Below are positions 1-10,603 of a stretch of DNA of 64,000 bases, piece after piece. A program made the translations under genes and the position numbers. The notes beneath the pieces are model-generated. The model worked only from the letters and a program-made list of their open reading frames with translations, was not told the origin of the DNA and searched no databases. Position 1 is the first letter of the stretch, and each line of letters starts with the position of its first letter. The DNA lies in the NCBI GenBank assembly GCA_022419385.1, contig JAJUBI010000003.1, positions 4,092,001-4,156,000 of the forward strand. Reading direction: 5' to 3'. This DNA comes from Paraconiothyrium sp. Pb-2020 (lineage: Eukaryota; Ascomycota; Dothideomycetes; Pleosporales; Didymosphaeriaceae).

Positions 1-590
1 AACATCTCAATGTCTTTCTGAAGACGGACAGGTATATCATAGGATCAGTTCGATTCCGCCATGCGGCGGAGGCACTCCTCATCCAGTTATCATGGGCTGA
101 TCTCCTGGTCTGCATCGGCCATCTGATGGAGCGGTGCGGCCGTAGTACTCAAAACCCATTACGCAAGGCCAGCCTTGACTTGGGCCTTGATGCTCTTCGT
201 GGATTTGCTGTTGCTGCCACTAAAGCTCAAATTGGAGTTCGAGGTCACGAATGTATATCGTCACCGGATACAGAGCTCTTCTTAGGTCCTCTCCCAACAG
301 AGGCATTGAGTAAATCTATACGCGAAACAAACGACTTGCAAAATGTTTTCACTGCACCGAGGCCTGAAGAAATACCAAGAGGTGGCGAATCTGGACCTAC
401 CAAGCCTGTCATAAGGTCACCACTGCTAAATAATAACGAAACTAGTATGCTTACGTATCGTATCGAAGCTATGCGATCAATAGGGCGCGTGGTGGTCGAG
501 AATGATAGGGATTGGGAGGCATTGAAACTAGATGTTGCATTTGCAGATTGGGCAGATCAGACATTGAATGCAATTGCGATAATGCAGTGA
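1..590 (+). CDS. 3' part of a protein of unknown function (5' end outside window)
   Basis: The frame is open from base 3 to a TGA at 588-590, so the visible 195 residues are probably the C-terminal part of a gene that begins before the window; the ATG at 126 is internal to this open frame. The first visible residues are hydrophobic and helical (a stretch around ALLIQLSWADLL), followed by a low-complexity, polar tail ending in an acidic helix with WADQTLNAIA. The general look (helical repression-like region plus disordered linker) would suit a fungal transcription-factor C-terminus, but no domain motif is visible and I do not assign a function. It is convergent with the TPR-like gene, whose stop lies 75 bp away. 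Confidence 0.5.
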   Translation, partial: HLNVFLKTDRYIIGSVRFRHAAEALLIQLSWADLLVCIGHLMERCGRSTQNPLRKASLDLGLDALRGFAVAATKAQIGVRGHECISSPDTELFLGPLPTEALSKSIRETNDLQNVFTAPRPEEIPRGGESGPTKPVIRSPLLNNNETSMLTYRIEAMRSIGRVVVENDRDWEALKLDVAFADWADQTLNAIAIMQ

Positions 591-664
591 CCAGATAAGT
601 TGTAGCTATCATACCTAGGATAGATAGCTAGACTCCCGACATTATATAGATCTCCTGGCATGGC

Positions 665-2507
665 TTACTGAGATACTATCCTCAACACCTCCTCACCCTC
701 GCGCTGGCCCAAAATCTTCTCGTTTACCATATGTTCAAGCGCCTGTCTCACTTCTGCTCGTTGTGCTTTCCACTCAGGTTTGGCCGCAACGGCACCGTCA
801 CCGTTTTCAAGAACTTGCTTCAAAACCTCCGCTACAACCGCCTTCGCCCCGGCGGCTTTCGCTTGCTCTCCTTCCCCAGCTCTCTCGGCGTAGCTCTTCG
901 CTCCGCGGTAGAATACACCTGCATTCGAAACCAGCACAGTTCGACTCGACCTCCACGCTGGTTTAGCTGCGTCTAGGAACGAGAGGCTGAAGCGGGTAAG
1001 ATCCATGTCCGCTCGCGTGTCGAATATGTCTGCGAGGCGCTGAGGCGACAGATGCGCGTTGTATGGGGGTTTGACCAGCTGCGTGAGAAGCCTTTGCGCT
1101 TCGGAGAGAGCGTTCCATTGAGTCTCCGCATCCGAAGACGCAGCTGATGCTTCCTCCGCCACGTCTATGAGCGCGTCGGCATAAGCGGATTGCTGCGCCA
1201 CTTGCTGCTCTGGAGATTGTGAGCCTTGTATCAAGGTGGTAAACAGCGTCGAGACCGTGCTGGCATATTCCGACACTGTGAGGTTTCCGTTGCGATGGGA
1301 TGCTTGTGCAACGGCGACCTGGAATATAGTTGTGGCGAGGAGAGCATCGTCTTTGGGCGTTAGCACGTGCTCCTTTCTGGTGCTGGACGACGATATGGAT
1401 AATGTAGGGCCGGCCATTTCGTCTATTGTTGGAGGTGGTGGAGCGTTGTCAATAAGGGAGATCAGAGTCGAGATGCTAGTGTTGACTGTGTGAAGGCCCT
1501 CCTGGACTCGCTTCTCAAGGTTCGATACCTCAGTGGGATTGTATAAGCCCAGGAGCGTCGTCAAAGCGCCAAGTTGTGCAGTGCATGTTTCCAAAATGAC
1601 CTCGGGTGTAAGGGCTTCCTCGACTGTAGCCCACTCCCCGGCGGCGGAAGAAGCTTCAGAGGCAGCATCTGTGTTCTTCTCATCCTCCACTTCCGTCTGC
1701 ATACCTACTTCATTCAGCGGCAGGCTGCCTTGCTCCGTCTGCAGGTTGTTCCACTGCATGCTCATTTGCTCATACTCCCGCTGTTGCGCAGCAAGGCAAT
1801 TTGCAAACAGATCGGCCGCCTCTTCGAGCAATGGACGTGCGGTTGCTCTTGCCTCGGCCTCAGCCTCATCTTCCAGTAGTGCTTCTGCTAGTGAGCTGAG
1901 GACTTGACCGGTGTTGAATTGGATGTCTAGGTTTTCGCGGTTCAGTAGGAGTGCCGCTCGGTGAGAGGCCAGGGTTTCCTGTAGCAGGGCGACTTTATCG
2001 CCCAGGTGAGGTGCAACGCGTTCATCTTCGCAAGTTTGGTATTCAAGATGTGCCCTGCGTACGTTCAGCAATCCGAAAAATCAAGTCAGGCTTGCGGGTT
2101 TATCAACATACTTATTGTATGCGAGATCAAAACTTTGCGGAAACTTCACTAGTCCTTCGTCGTACACCTGAATTGCGCGTTGGAAGAATCTTGCTGCTTT
2201 CGCTGCGTCTCCAGCTCGCCATTTTCCCTACACGTAAAGATCAAATTAGCGTAAGCGATCCAAGTGCAGGCCAGGTGAACGTCTCATGCTGCAGATTGCT
2301 AAGAATCTAGCAATTCCGGAGCGGATAGTGCGCAAACTAAGGGATACATCTTCTAGCTCCCTACGTTGAGAATTATCGTATCGTTGGAGAATCACTTACT
2401 CCTGCCTGTTCATGTTGCTCTGCCGCTTCCAAATATTCGATTTCCGACTCTGGATTTGAAGCTTTCGCTTTAGCCTTCGGTTTGAAATCTCTGCTTTTGG
2501 GCGGCAT
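665..2507 (-). CDS. TPR-like conserved fungal protein
   Basis: Three exons, 2507-2400, 2227-2112 and 2054-665, join in phase (108+116+1390 nt) to give 537 residues; splice sites are GTAAGT/TAG and GTATGT/CAG. The start at 2507 opens a Lys/Ala-rich N-terminus (MPPKSRDFKPKAKAKA). Residues about 30-80 read as TPR helices (EAAEQHEQAG, GDAAKAARFFQRAIQVYDEG), and a second helix pair follows around HRAALLLNRENLDIQFNTG. An acidic, Ser/Ala-rich insertion (residues about 190-230) interrupts the solenoid, and the C-terminal half is all helical. TPR proteins act as protein-interaction scaffolds; the partner cannot be read from the sequence. The gene is divergent from the alkyltransferase gene, with 450 bp between the starts. 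Exon structure is secure; the family name is only TPR-like. Confidence 0.8.
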
Positions 2508-2957
2508 CTTTTATTGTTGCCGTCACGCGAGGATACTACAGTAAGAAGAAAGGGTTGTCGTATCAATGAACCGATGAATTTACTATGGCCTAGAGATGGT
2601 TGCAGTGACGTCTCGGCGTGCCCAAAATTAAGCGGGGCCTTCACCTGGTGCCCAGGTAGCGCAACGTCGCTTTTGCAGTGAGCGAACAGCGTTCTAGAAG
2701 ACCTTTATCACAGTCCTTGCCTATGAGTCACTTTGAACCCTAAGAGGAGATCTTTATAAGCCGGTGCATCTGATGGCAATGCTCACTAAACGTTGGCGTC
2801 GCATGCACTGACATTTCCCCTCGCGCGCTAAGTGGTGACTTTGAGAGCAAGTCTCGTGACTGCGCGTTCCCCGGCCTGCGACTATGCATATAACGCGTGG
2901 CCCCCAGCTTCATTTTCAGTTTCTTACGAGCATCCTAAGAACGAAGTGTTCATCACA
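2508..2957. promoter_or_regulatory. Shared 5' region of TPR-like gene and alkyltransferase gene
   Basis: These 450 bp separate two divergent starts. A TATA-like TTTATAAG lies at about 2752-2759, some 200 bp before the alkyltransferase ATG on the plus strand. No gene is visible here. Confidence 0.3.
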
Positions 2958-3468
2958 ATGGAGGGCAAGACGCTACCTGCAGGTAATGTGACAGCATTCC
3001 AAACGCGTGTGTACAGCCTTTTGCTTCAGGTTTGTCGGACCGCGCCTTCTAGACAAACAACAGCTTCCTCAGCAGTATATAGATTCCAGAAGGCAAAGTT
3101 TCGACCTATGCTGCACTAGCCAAGGCCCTTCAAAGCAGTCCACGCGCCGTCGGTGGAGCGCTGCGCAACAATCCTTTCGCTCCAGAGTAAGCTTCGACAA
3201 TTATCTAGTACGTGTACTGACATGATCAGGGTGCCTTGTCATCGAGTACTTGCGAGCACTGGAGTAAGGTATAATATCATGTCGAACCAGCACAAGACTG
3301 ACTCGCTTGCAGTTTATCGGAGGCTTCAAGGGTGACTGGGATAAGGTGCCGAGCGGACAAAACCAGACGTCAAAAAGGGAACTTCTCGCTTCTGAGGGTG
3401 TACAGCTTGACGAGACTGGCTATCTGATAGATAAATCATGCTGGTGGGACAAGTTTGATGTCTCATAG
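2958..3468 (+). CDS. O6-alkylguanine-DNA alkyltransferase, single-domain form (MGMT/ATL type)
   Basis: Four exons (2958-3029, 3083-3186, 3230-3263, 3313-3468) join in phase to 121 residues. The product is the DNA-binding and alkyl-acceptor domain of the Ogt/MGMT family. It shows the helix-turn-helix region IPEGKVSTYAALAKAL, the Arg-containing recognition helix SSPRAVGGALRNNPF and the active-site motif VPCHRV with the acceptor Cys at about residue 62. In this family the Cys takes the alkyl group from O6-alkylguanine in one suicidal step in the nucleus. The protein is much shorter than the 170-200 residues of full MGMTs because the N-terminal domain is absent. In that it resembles alkyltransferase-like (ATL) proteins, but ATLs usually carry Trp instead of Cys, whereas here Cys is kept. 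The ATG at 2958 has a good context (ACAATGG); an in-frame ATG at 2832 is possible but the added residues look non-coding. Confidence 0.88.
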
Positions 3469-3758
3469 TGGCGACAAATGGCAAATGAAATGGCAGGATA
3501 CCCCTTTCAAATACCCTGGAATTGTTAATGCTTCACGGATTATATCTCGTGCATAAGGCACCCGGCGATAACGCAGCGAAGGACACGCTGATATAGGTCT
3601 CTCTTTCTGCTTTGTAATGTGCGCTCTGATGCGTCAAACTTAGGAAGCGGTTATAACCATTCAATACTATAAATCAGAGCCTCGATATGTCTTGCAAGCT
3701 GGGCAACCTTAGACTGCTGTTTTTGAGATTCGAAACAGAACAGAACAAGAGCTTCGTC

Positions 3759-5238
3759 TTACTCAAGATGGTCATAAAGCGTTTTCTCCACCGCAACCCA
3801 CGCCTGGATGACCTTTGGATCGCCGAAGGGGAGGACTTGACCCGCTGTATGGTAATCAGTATGCAGAGCAAAAGCAAATACCACAGCCATAGAAACTTCA
3901 AGCAACTGCACTTACAGAGCATTCCAGCAACGCCCTTCTCCCTATCGACCCACCAGAAAAGGTTCGAAAGCCCGCACCACCATCCGGTATTTGCGCCACG
4001 TCCGGTCTCTCCTGGGGCGATCGTGAGGAACATACTCAGACCCCATCCTTGCGGCGGATCCCCAGCCTGAGGATACATCTCAGGCATACTGTTTGACAAC
4101 ACCGGATCCGCTGCCGGCGGACCACCACGCGCAAAGTTCGGCTGGTTCGGAATTTGGTTCTCCCACATCAAGTCCACCGTTTCTTTCTTCAGGATACGGT
4201 TCCCAGTCGTGGGACTAACTCCACCATTCAAAAGTGCTGTCAAAACCTTGAGATACTCCTTCGGCTTCGCAAACAAGCCAGCTCCGGCTGATTGGAAGAA
4301 CTTCTGCTGCTTCTCTTTCGTGTCCTGCCAGAATGCCCGGCGGTACAGGTGATCGCGCTCGCTCAGGGCACCGGTTGCTGGGTCGCGTTGATGCATGTAT
4401 GCGAGGTTGGACTTCATACTCTCTGTGGGAAACATTGTGACGTCGGAAACTCCTAGGGGCTGGAAGATGTGTTCTTGCATGTAATCGTTCAGCCTTTGAC
4501 CGGTGTGGCGCTCAAGGACGATGCCCGCCCAGTCGACGTTAATGCCGTATTCCCACATGCTCCCTAAATCCCAATTGCGTAAGTCGGGTGGATCTCACGT
4601 TATTCGCCCGACTCACCTGGCTGGTTGACCATCGGTGAATGCAGAAGATCTTCTTCGTCACCGCAGAATTCTGGTCAGACAATATTAGCAGTGCCTGGTA
4701 CCTAGTCTGTGGTGAAGGTAGAGCTAACCTGAAATACCAACAGGCCTTCCTCGCATGCTAACCCTGGGGTCGAAGAAAGCATATGCGAAGCCGGCCGTAT
4801 GGTTGAGCAGCATTCTCATCGTGACACTGCCCTGTTGATCAACACCATTGACGCCATCAGCGTAGACCTTCTTCGCGCCGATTTCCGGTGCAATTTTCTT
4901 GATGAACTCAGGATCATCGAGCGGTATGCTTCCTTGCTCTACAAGTTGTAGAACTGCAATGGTAGCAACGATTTTAGTGCATGATGCGATCCCTGTAGTG
5001 AATCAAGTCAGACGGACGATTGCAAAAGTAAGATTGCAACGAATTTACAGAAGCTCGTGTCCATGTTCATGGGCTCTTGTGAATTGATGGAGCGCGTGCC
5101 GGAGGCATGCTCGATCAAAGTCTTGCCCTCCTTATCGACTGCCACAAAGGTGAGGCCGTTCACACCCGTGGGTCCCTCCTTGGTAGCGGCATCGAGCACA
5201 GTTTTGATCGTCTGCGCACCCTGAGCTGAGAGAGGCAT
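3759..5238 (-). CDS. Serine beta-lactamase-like hydrolase/acyltransferase (LovD/EstB type)
   Basis: Five exons (5238-5049, 4992-4729, 4670-4617, 4563-3916, 3844-3759) give 413 residues, the usual size of the fungal LovD/class C beta-lactamase family. The nucleophile motif S-x-x-K reads SCTK at residues 67-70 (W-I-A-S-C-T-K), created exactly across the first splice junction. The Tyr motif reads YGIN within MWEYGINVDWAG, and the family signature LNHTAGFAYAFFDP is present. These enzymes cleave esters or transfer acyl groups through an acyl-serine intermediate; the substrate is not predictable here. No signal peptide is visible, so the protein is probably cytosolic. No polyketide or peptide synthetase lies nearby, so a secondary-metabolism role is not supported by context. 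The last exon (ending in KTLYDHLE) replaces a long read-through of the previous exon and fits the family. Confidence 0.9.
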
Positions 5239-5943
5239 AACTGCGGATGAAAATCTGTTTAACTACTCGCGACGCCGAGACTGAATATGAGGACGCGATC
5301 GTAAACTGGGGTTCAGCAGCACACTTATATCAGGACTAAAACCTAATGACTCGAGTAGATCGAATCGCCTCATCTTGGGCTGGGAAACTAGCTTCTAGGA
5401 GTCGGCAGTATGCTTGGGAAGGCTTAGATGCTAATGATCGCTGGCCTTATGCGGATGTGGAGTTTCCTGAACGAGCCCAAACGAACCCCACCCCCACCCC
5501 CGCTCCCTGTCCCCGCATTCTAGCTGCACCACGGGCAAAGCATAATACAGCGTGTATTATAAGGACTTTAAAGGCCTCTTCCGCCTCCTTTGCAAACGCT
5601 GTGGTCTATGAAACGGCTGACGACCCCTACAATTGAGGTATCGTTGGGTCTGGCCACGTTCACACCCACATGTATTTAGTCCGGATTCGTGCGCATGCGT
5701 GAACATCATCGGATGAGAGCTTCATAGTAAGATCTCAGCATTGATTACTGAACGATTCCCAGCCTTCGAGCTTAGACCTGCGTTACCGCTTTTCTCGACC
5801 CTCGATCCTAGAAACGTGGTCCAGAGTAAAGATCCCCGGTGTCCTGAAGGAACACTTGGAACTGAAACGTGGCGAATCGATTCTATACTACTTATCTTGT
5901 GATCACACAGGGTACTCAACCGGAAAGTGCCACTAAGCCAACA
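5239..5943. other. Intergenic: upstream of the LovD-like gene, downstream of the GH5 gene
   Basis: About 0.7 kb without a supported gene. It carries a C-rich tract around 5487-5515. A 96-codon plus-strand frame at 5346-5636 has no recognisable domain and biased composition, so I do not call it. Confidence 0.4.
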
Positions 5944-8159
5944 TTACACCGTCAGCGTGAAGTTGGCAACATTCGTCGGCTCGCGGGGGTAGAATTCCCA
6001 GGTAAACGTAGTAGTCTTTCCTGCGCTTCTCACCGCATCCAGTACAGTTGACTTCAGGATGACATTGTTTGCGTCCCAATCCCATTGCCCCGAGTACGTT
6101 AAACGACCTTGCTGCAGGGGGCCCAGATACTGCGTCCAATCGTCAATCAAGATACCTCCGTCGCTCTTGATGGCTTTCACAGTCGCAGGACGGTTCTGGC
6201 CCTTCCATGTAATCGGAATTGGAAGGTCTGCAGACGTGGCGGGTAGAGCTTGAGTGGTGGATCCGAGGACTGGTGTGGCGTATTGCAATATGTCGATGTT
6301 GGTAGGGGCACCGGAAGAAAATGTCACGGTGAGGTTGGTAAGGGAGCCGGTCGCGGTGGTAGAGGTGATTATGGTCTTGAGGAATGTGGATGTGAGGACT
6401 ATCGCGGAGGAATTGCTGGAGTAATCACTTCCTTTTGTGAGAGCGGTCCCTGTCTTCGCGTTCTTAATGCTAGACAGAGTGTTGCCGTTGAACAGATACG
6501 GCAACACTATATCCGTAATTGCAGCCCCGGCCTTATGGTACGCGTATGCAGAGGACGACTGCGTCGTTGCAGAGGCATCGGTCGTGCTATCCGGCAAGCT
6601 GTTTGTCTTTCCTGCTGCAGCATTGGTCAGTATGCCCAGTACAGTTGGATCTCGCCATTGGTGGGTCGCCCTGTTGAACTGGTCTGCGCCGTTGTCCCAA
6701 AGGACTGTTGCGGTGTTATATTTGTTGGCTGTGCGGATGAGGAAGTCGAAGTACTTCCAACGCGCAGCGGTCTCAGTTTGGACGGAACTTGCATCCCATT
6801 CGCCGATTATGAGTGGTACATCGGTAAAGTTGTTGCGAATAGCAGCAAAATCGGCATCTAGAGCGGCCTGAAAATTGAAAAAACCGGTCAGTGACCAATC
6901 TTGGAAAAAGGTAAAGAATTGTGTGCTCAAGAGTAGAAGTTACCTTGTCTGCATCCGAGCCCCAGATCGTCTTGCCCCACGCAGAGAAGATGAAGTCGTA
7001 TGGTGAGTAGTAATGGTACTGGATCGCCCACGGATTCTTGTATTTCGCATCTGGCCGTTGGAACCACTGACTTGTCTTTATAGAGTCCTCTCCAGCTCCG
7101 ACTAGGGTTACCACTCTTTGAGTGTTGAACCCGCCAGAGTCGGCAAGGGCTTGTAGGAAGATGCCATTGAGTTTGTTCAGCTCGGCACCGTGCTCAGCAG
7201 TGGTGCCCGGAGGCTCATTAATAGGCTCAAAGGCGACCAAACTGCTCTTGCACGCAAGCTTTGTCCCGATCTGATACCAAAGCCTATAGAACTTCTCTTC
7301 GATCTGTGTAAGATTCGCACCAGACGCAGTGACGTCGGCCCAAACCCAGCTATCGTGGTGCACATTCACGATTGTGTAAAAGCCTCTGGTAGTGATCATA
7401 TCGACGACATCGGAAACGCGTTGCAACCACGCAGCATCGACGTCCCAGCTTGGCGATGAGGATGTGAAATGGTCTTGAGCATAATGTCAGCGAAGGTCGT
7501 TGTCCTACTCTACTACGACGTCACTTACAGGCCCAGGTTACGGGTAACCGAACACCCTTGAAGCCAGCAGCCTTGATATCGTCGAAAGTACCCTCAGTAA
7601 CCTTCGGGTTGTTCCAATCTCCCTCATCCTCAACAGCATCAAGTGTATTTCCTAGGTTCCATCCAGGATTGATATTCTTGACAAATGCTGAGGCAGAGAC
7701 TGGCGTGAATGTCCCTGTGCACTTGACACCCGCTCCAGAAGTGGCAGATCCGGATGCGGAAGCCGATGCCGAGGCCGACGCTGTCGGAGAGGTCACCAAT
7801 GTAGTCGCAGTCGAGGTCTTCGTGGTAGCGACTGAACTTGTCTTTGCGGAGGAAGCTGCGACTGACGAGCTGGTGGCTGCTGTCCCAGGAATGCATTGAG
7901 AGTACCCTACGTACGCGATGTTAGATGAATTCTACCCTGGTTTGGGATAATGATGGCGTACAATCATTTTGAACTTTACAAGCGTACCCGCTGGGACACG
8001 ATGTCTCGCCGGTGTAGCCTGAGCCACCACCTGTATCTGTCAGTGCTGCTCAATGGCCTATTGATGTCTTGGAAACTGACATTGAGCATACGGTGCGTTC
8101 TCAGCAAGTACGCCTTGAAGCAAAGCCCCGAAGAGCATCAGCCCATATCTGGCGACCAT
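5944..8159 (-). CDS. Secreted modular endoglucanase: CBM1, GH5, X2 and CBM46-like domains
   Basis: Five exons (8159-8081, 8030-7962, 7906-7529, 7473-6944, 6867-5944) give 659 residues. A signal peptide (MVARYGLMLFGALLQGVLA) is followed by a fungal cellulose-binding CBM1 at about 26-57 with its Cys pattern and aromatic residues (CGGSGYTG ... QNDWYSQC). A Ser/Thr/Ala linker follows (to about 110), then a GH5 TIM barrel (about 111-415). The barrel carries the NEP acid/base motif (Glu near 262, in FEPINEPPG) and the nucleophile Glu near 375 (IIGEWDAS). The C-terminal part matches an X2 module (about 425-510: NGNTLSSIKN ... GSDYSSNSS) and then a beta-sandwich resembling CBM46 up to the stop. The expected activity is hydrolysis of internal beta-1,4-glucan bonds (cellulose or xyloglucan) outside the cell. 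The GH5-X2-CBM46 order is typical of bacterial GH5_4 enzymes; here a fungal CBM1 is placed in front. All junctions keep phase. Confidence 0.92.
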
Positions 8160-9233
8160 CTCGCTGGATTGACGGTAGTCCTACGAACGCCCGAGCTTGG
8201 GTCGATCAGCGTAGTTGGGCGACCGAATAGTGAATAGGCGACGTGCGCAGATATATATCATTTTGCTCTTATGCCAGTGACGCGATGCTCCCTTAAAATG
8301 ATCATGCTGGCGTAAATCCCCATTTCCTCCAATGATGCAGGGGTTCCTGTAAATGAAGGGCCAACCCTATTGTTCTCCAAGAGGTGCGCTTGACTGAAAT
8401 TCATGGACGTCTTCCGATGCAAGGTGTTCCTGGGACTTGGGAGATAAACCAGGCTAGTAAGTAGGTAGGCTGCGCTGGAGAACAGGGGGCGGCATTGGTT
8501 GAGTGGTTGTTCGCCTATTCGGCTCTCTGCGGTACCATATTACAGGTCCCGACGGCCCTATAGCCAAATGAACAGCAAGCTTCGATTTTTCCGCCAAGTA
8601 CACCGAGGATGATTTGCGTCGCGTGCAACTTTCGCGGGCCGCAACGGCGGGTAGGCCGGTCCAGGTTGCGCCAGGTACGGAGTAAATTGGATAGGATGCT
8701 ATGGTGAGGATGCAACGTAACATTCGCGTGAATCTGTGACTTGCATCGGACTGCAGACTGCAGAACCCATATTCCTCATCAGACGCTAAAACAAGATGTA
8801 GAGAAAGTTGAAAGAACTATGCAGACGAGGACGAGGTAGAGATGATGTATATAGCGACAATTCGAGAGAAGTCCGAGGTCATCACAGCCGGAAGACGATA
8901 ATATACATGTGTACCGCAACACCATCTTATTGAGGCGGTAGTACTCAGAGAAGAAATTTGACTGTATTGAAACCGAAGTTGAAGGAAGCTGAAACGGATT
9001 TCCACAGAATCCTCGAAATGCCGTGTCCTTCCGTGCGCCACAAGCTCCGGATTGCGCCTGATATTGTCCAGATTATGTTTGAATTTTGAAAAAGGTCCTA
9101 CAGGGAGAAAAGCGATTGCGCCTACAATCGTAGGGTAAGAGCGAAAGCAGCGAGGGCCAAACCGTAGCCGGAAAATCTGGCCAGTTTGGTCCTGCGTCGA
9201 AGGCGAGGCCATGTGTATGTCCGGCCAAAGTGC
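8160..9233. other. Intergenic: GH5 promoter side and 3' side of the RRM gene
   Basis: About 1.07 kb. The first part is the upstream region of the GH5 gene; the last part is 3' flank of the CFIm68-like gene. Short open frames here (for example 8817-9212) have no domain and overlap the expected 3' UTR. Confidence 0.4.
8250..8259 (-). promoter_or_regulatory. Candidate TATA box of the GH5 endoglucanase gene
   Basis: GATATATATC lies about 92 bp before the GH5 start codon, a usual distance for a TATA element in regulated fungal hydrolase genes. The element is symmetrical, so orientation is inferred from the gene. Confidence 0.35.
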
Positions 9234-10603
9234 TCACTCTGGACGCGGCCTCTTGGCCCCGTGCGGGTTCCAGTTCCCGTCTCCGCCACCTTGGCCTTGT
9301 TGGAAGAAAGTCGGGTTGAAGTGGTTTTGATTGTTGCCAAAAGCACCAGGGCCAGCGCCTACACGTAAGAGGTAATGTTAGCGCTTTACAACACACCAGA
9401 GCAAAGTAACGCAGGAACGCGCCACTGCGCAAGGAATCATGAATGTTTGACATACCCATGCCTGCGCCCATCATGGCCCCCATATTACCACCCATCATGC
9501 CCATTCCGCCAGCCATGCCCATCATGTTGTTTGCCATGGGCATATTCATACCGCCCATGTTGTTCATACCCATACCACCACGGCCGCGGTTGTTCATGCC
9601 ACCCCGCATGCCACCACCCATCATGCCGCCACGGTTGAAATTGCCTCCGCCGAAGTTATTCATCCCGCCCATTGGGCCACCCCCGAAGTTGTTCATAGGC
9701 CCCGGTCCTCCGAATCCACCCATGTTGCCGCCCATGTTCCCAGCTGGGCCGTTAAAACCACCCCTCTGGAAGCCCATGTTGTTTCCTCCTCGATTGTTGA
9801 AGTTGCCTCTTGGATTGTTGAAACGGTTGAAGTTACCTCCCTGTCCACCTTGGTTGCCAAAGTTGCCGGAAGATGATCGGTCGCCGCGGTTCTTATCACG
9901 CTGGGGCACATCTTTCGGGAGAGTTTTGAATGGGTTGACGTGGGGTGGGTTGAAGATAGCTGTGGGCTTTTTAGTATGGGTTTGGTCCTTGTAAAGGGCT
10001 TCTATTTGATGCTTAAGGGCGGTGGCAGCTTGTGGACTCTGTAACTGTACGTAGACCTGGCTTCAGTGGGCGTCAGCAGAAGGTCGCCAGGCAAGGCAAG
10101 ATCACGTACCCTTTGCTTTTACCGTTAACCTTGTGCTCATTGAAGGTAACCTCGTTGAGCTCATCTTCACAGCCACCTTGATTAGCCCAGCCGCGAATGT
10201 CCTCCTCGCTGATCCACCAGTTTAGGTCATTGATCATGAGTGCCGCAGTAGCGCCTGGATCCATTGGCCGGTCGTCGTCTTCGCCTTGTTTACGCTTCAC
10301 TCCCTGCTGCTGCGGAGCCTGCTTCAGGAATGCCTGGTTGTTTGCTGACGCTCCAGTGCTCGAGATTTGCTGTGTACCATTCTCCTGTTGTGAGGCTCCG
10401 CTCGTTCCCGTGACCGAGCTATCGTGTTTCTCTGCTGCGTTTGCATCCCTCGGCTTCTCGATTGTGTCCATGATCGGCTCGAGCGAATCGTCGTGCGCAA
10501 CGGCGTTGGGTTGCTTGGGCGCTTGCGATGGAGTGGCATCCTGGTAGTTGGGACCGGACTCATCGCCGTAGATATCGATGTCAAAGTTATCGTCGTCGGC
10601 CAT
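9234..10603 (-). CDS. CFIm68/CPSF6-like RRM protein with glycine-rich tail
   Basis: Three exons (10603-10110, 10060-9456, 9358-9234) give 407 residues. The N-terminus is acidic (MADDDNFDIDIYGDESG), like that of the cleavage factor I large subunit. One RRM lies at about 125-215: RNP2 reads ALMINDLNWWIS, with the WW typical of CFIm68/59, and RNP1 (KGQVYVQL) is built exactly across the first intron. The region about 240-365 is a Gly/Asn/Met/Phe-rich low-complexity segment with RGG-like repeats, and the protein ends in a basic KRPRPE motif that could serve nuclear import. In the family, the RRM binds CFIm25 and RNA to set poly(A) site choice in the nucleus. Metazoan CFIm68 has a Pro-rich and RS region; the fungal Gly-rich tail is different. 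The intron 3' site at 10061 is CTGAAG, chosen because it alone restores the RRM frame. Confidence 0.8.

Noticed and set aside
6250..6861. 203-codon plus-strand frame, Gly/Cys-rich
   Set aside because: Antisense of the GH5 gene's final exon.
9443..9994. 183-codon plus-strand frame rich in Pro, Met and Leu
   Set aside because: Antisense image of the Gly/Asn/Met-rich tail of the CFIm68-like gene; composition mirrors the repeats.
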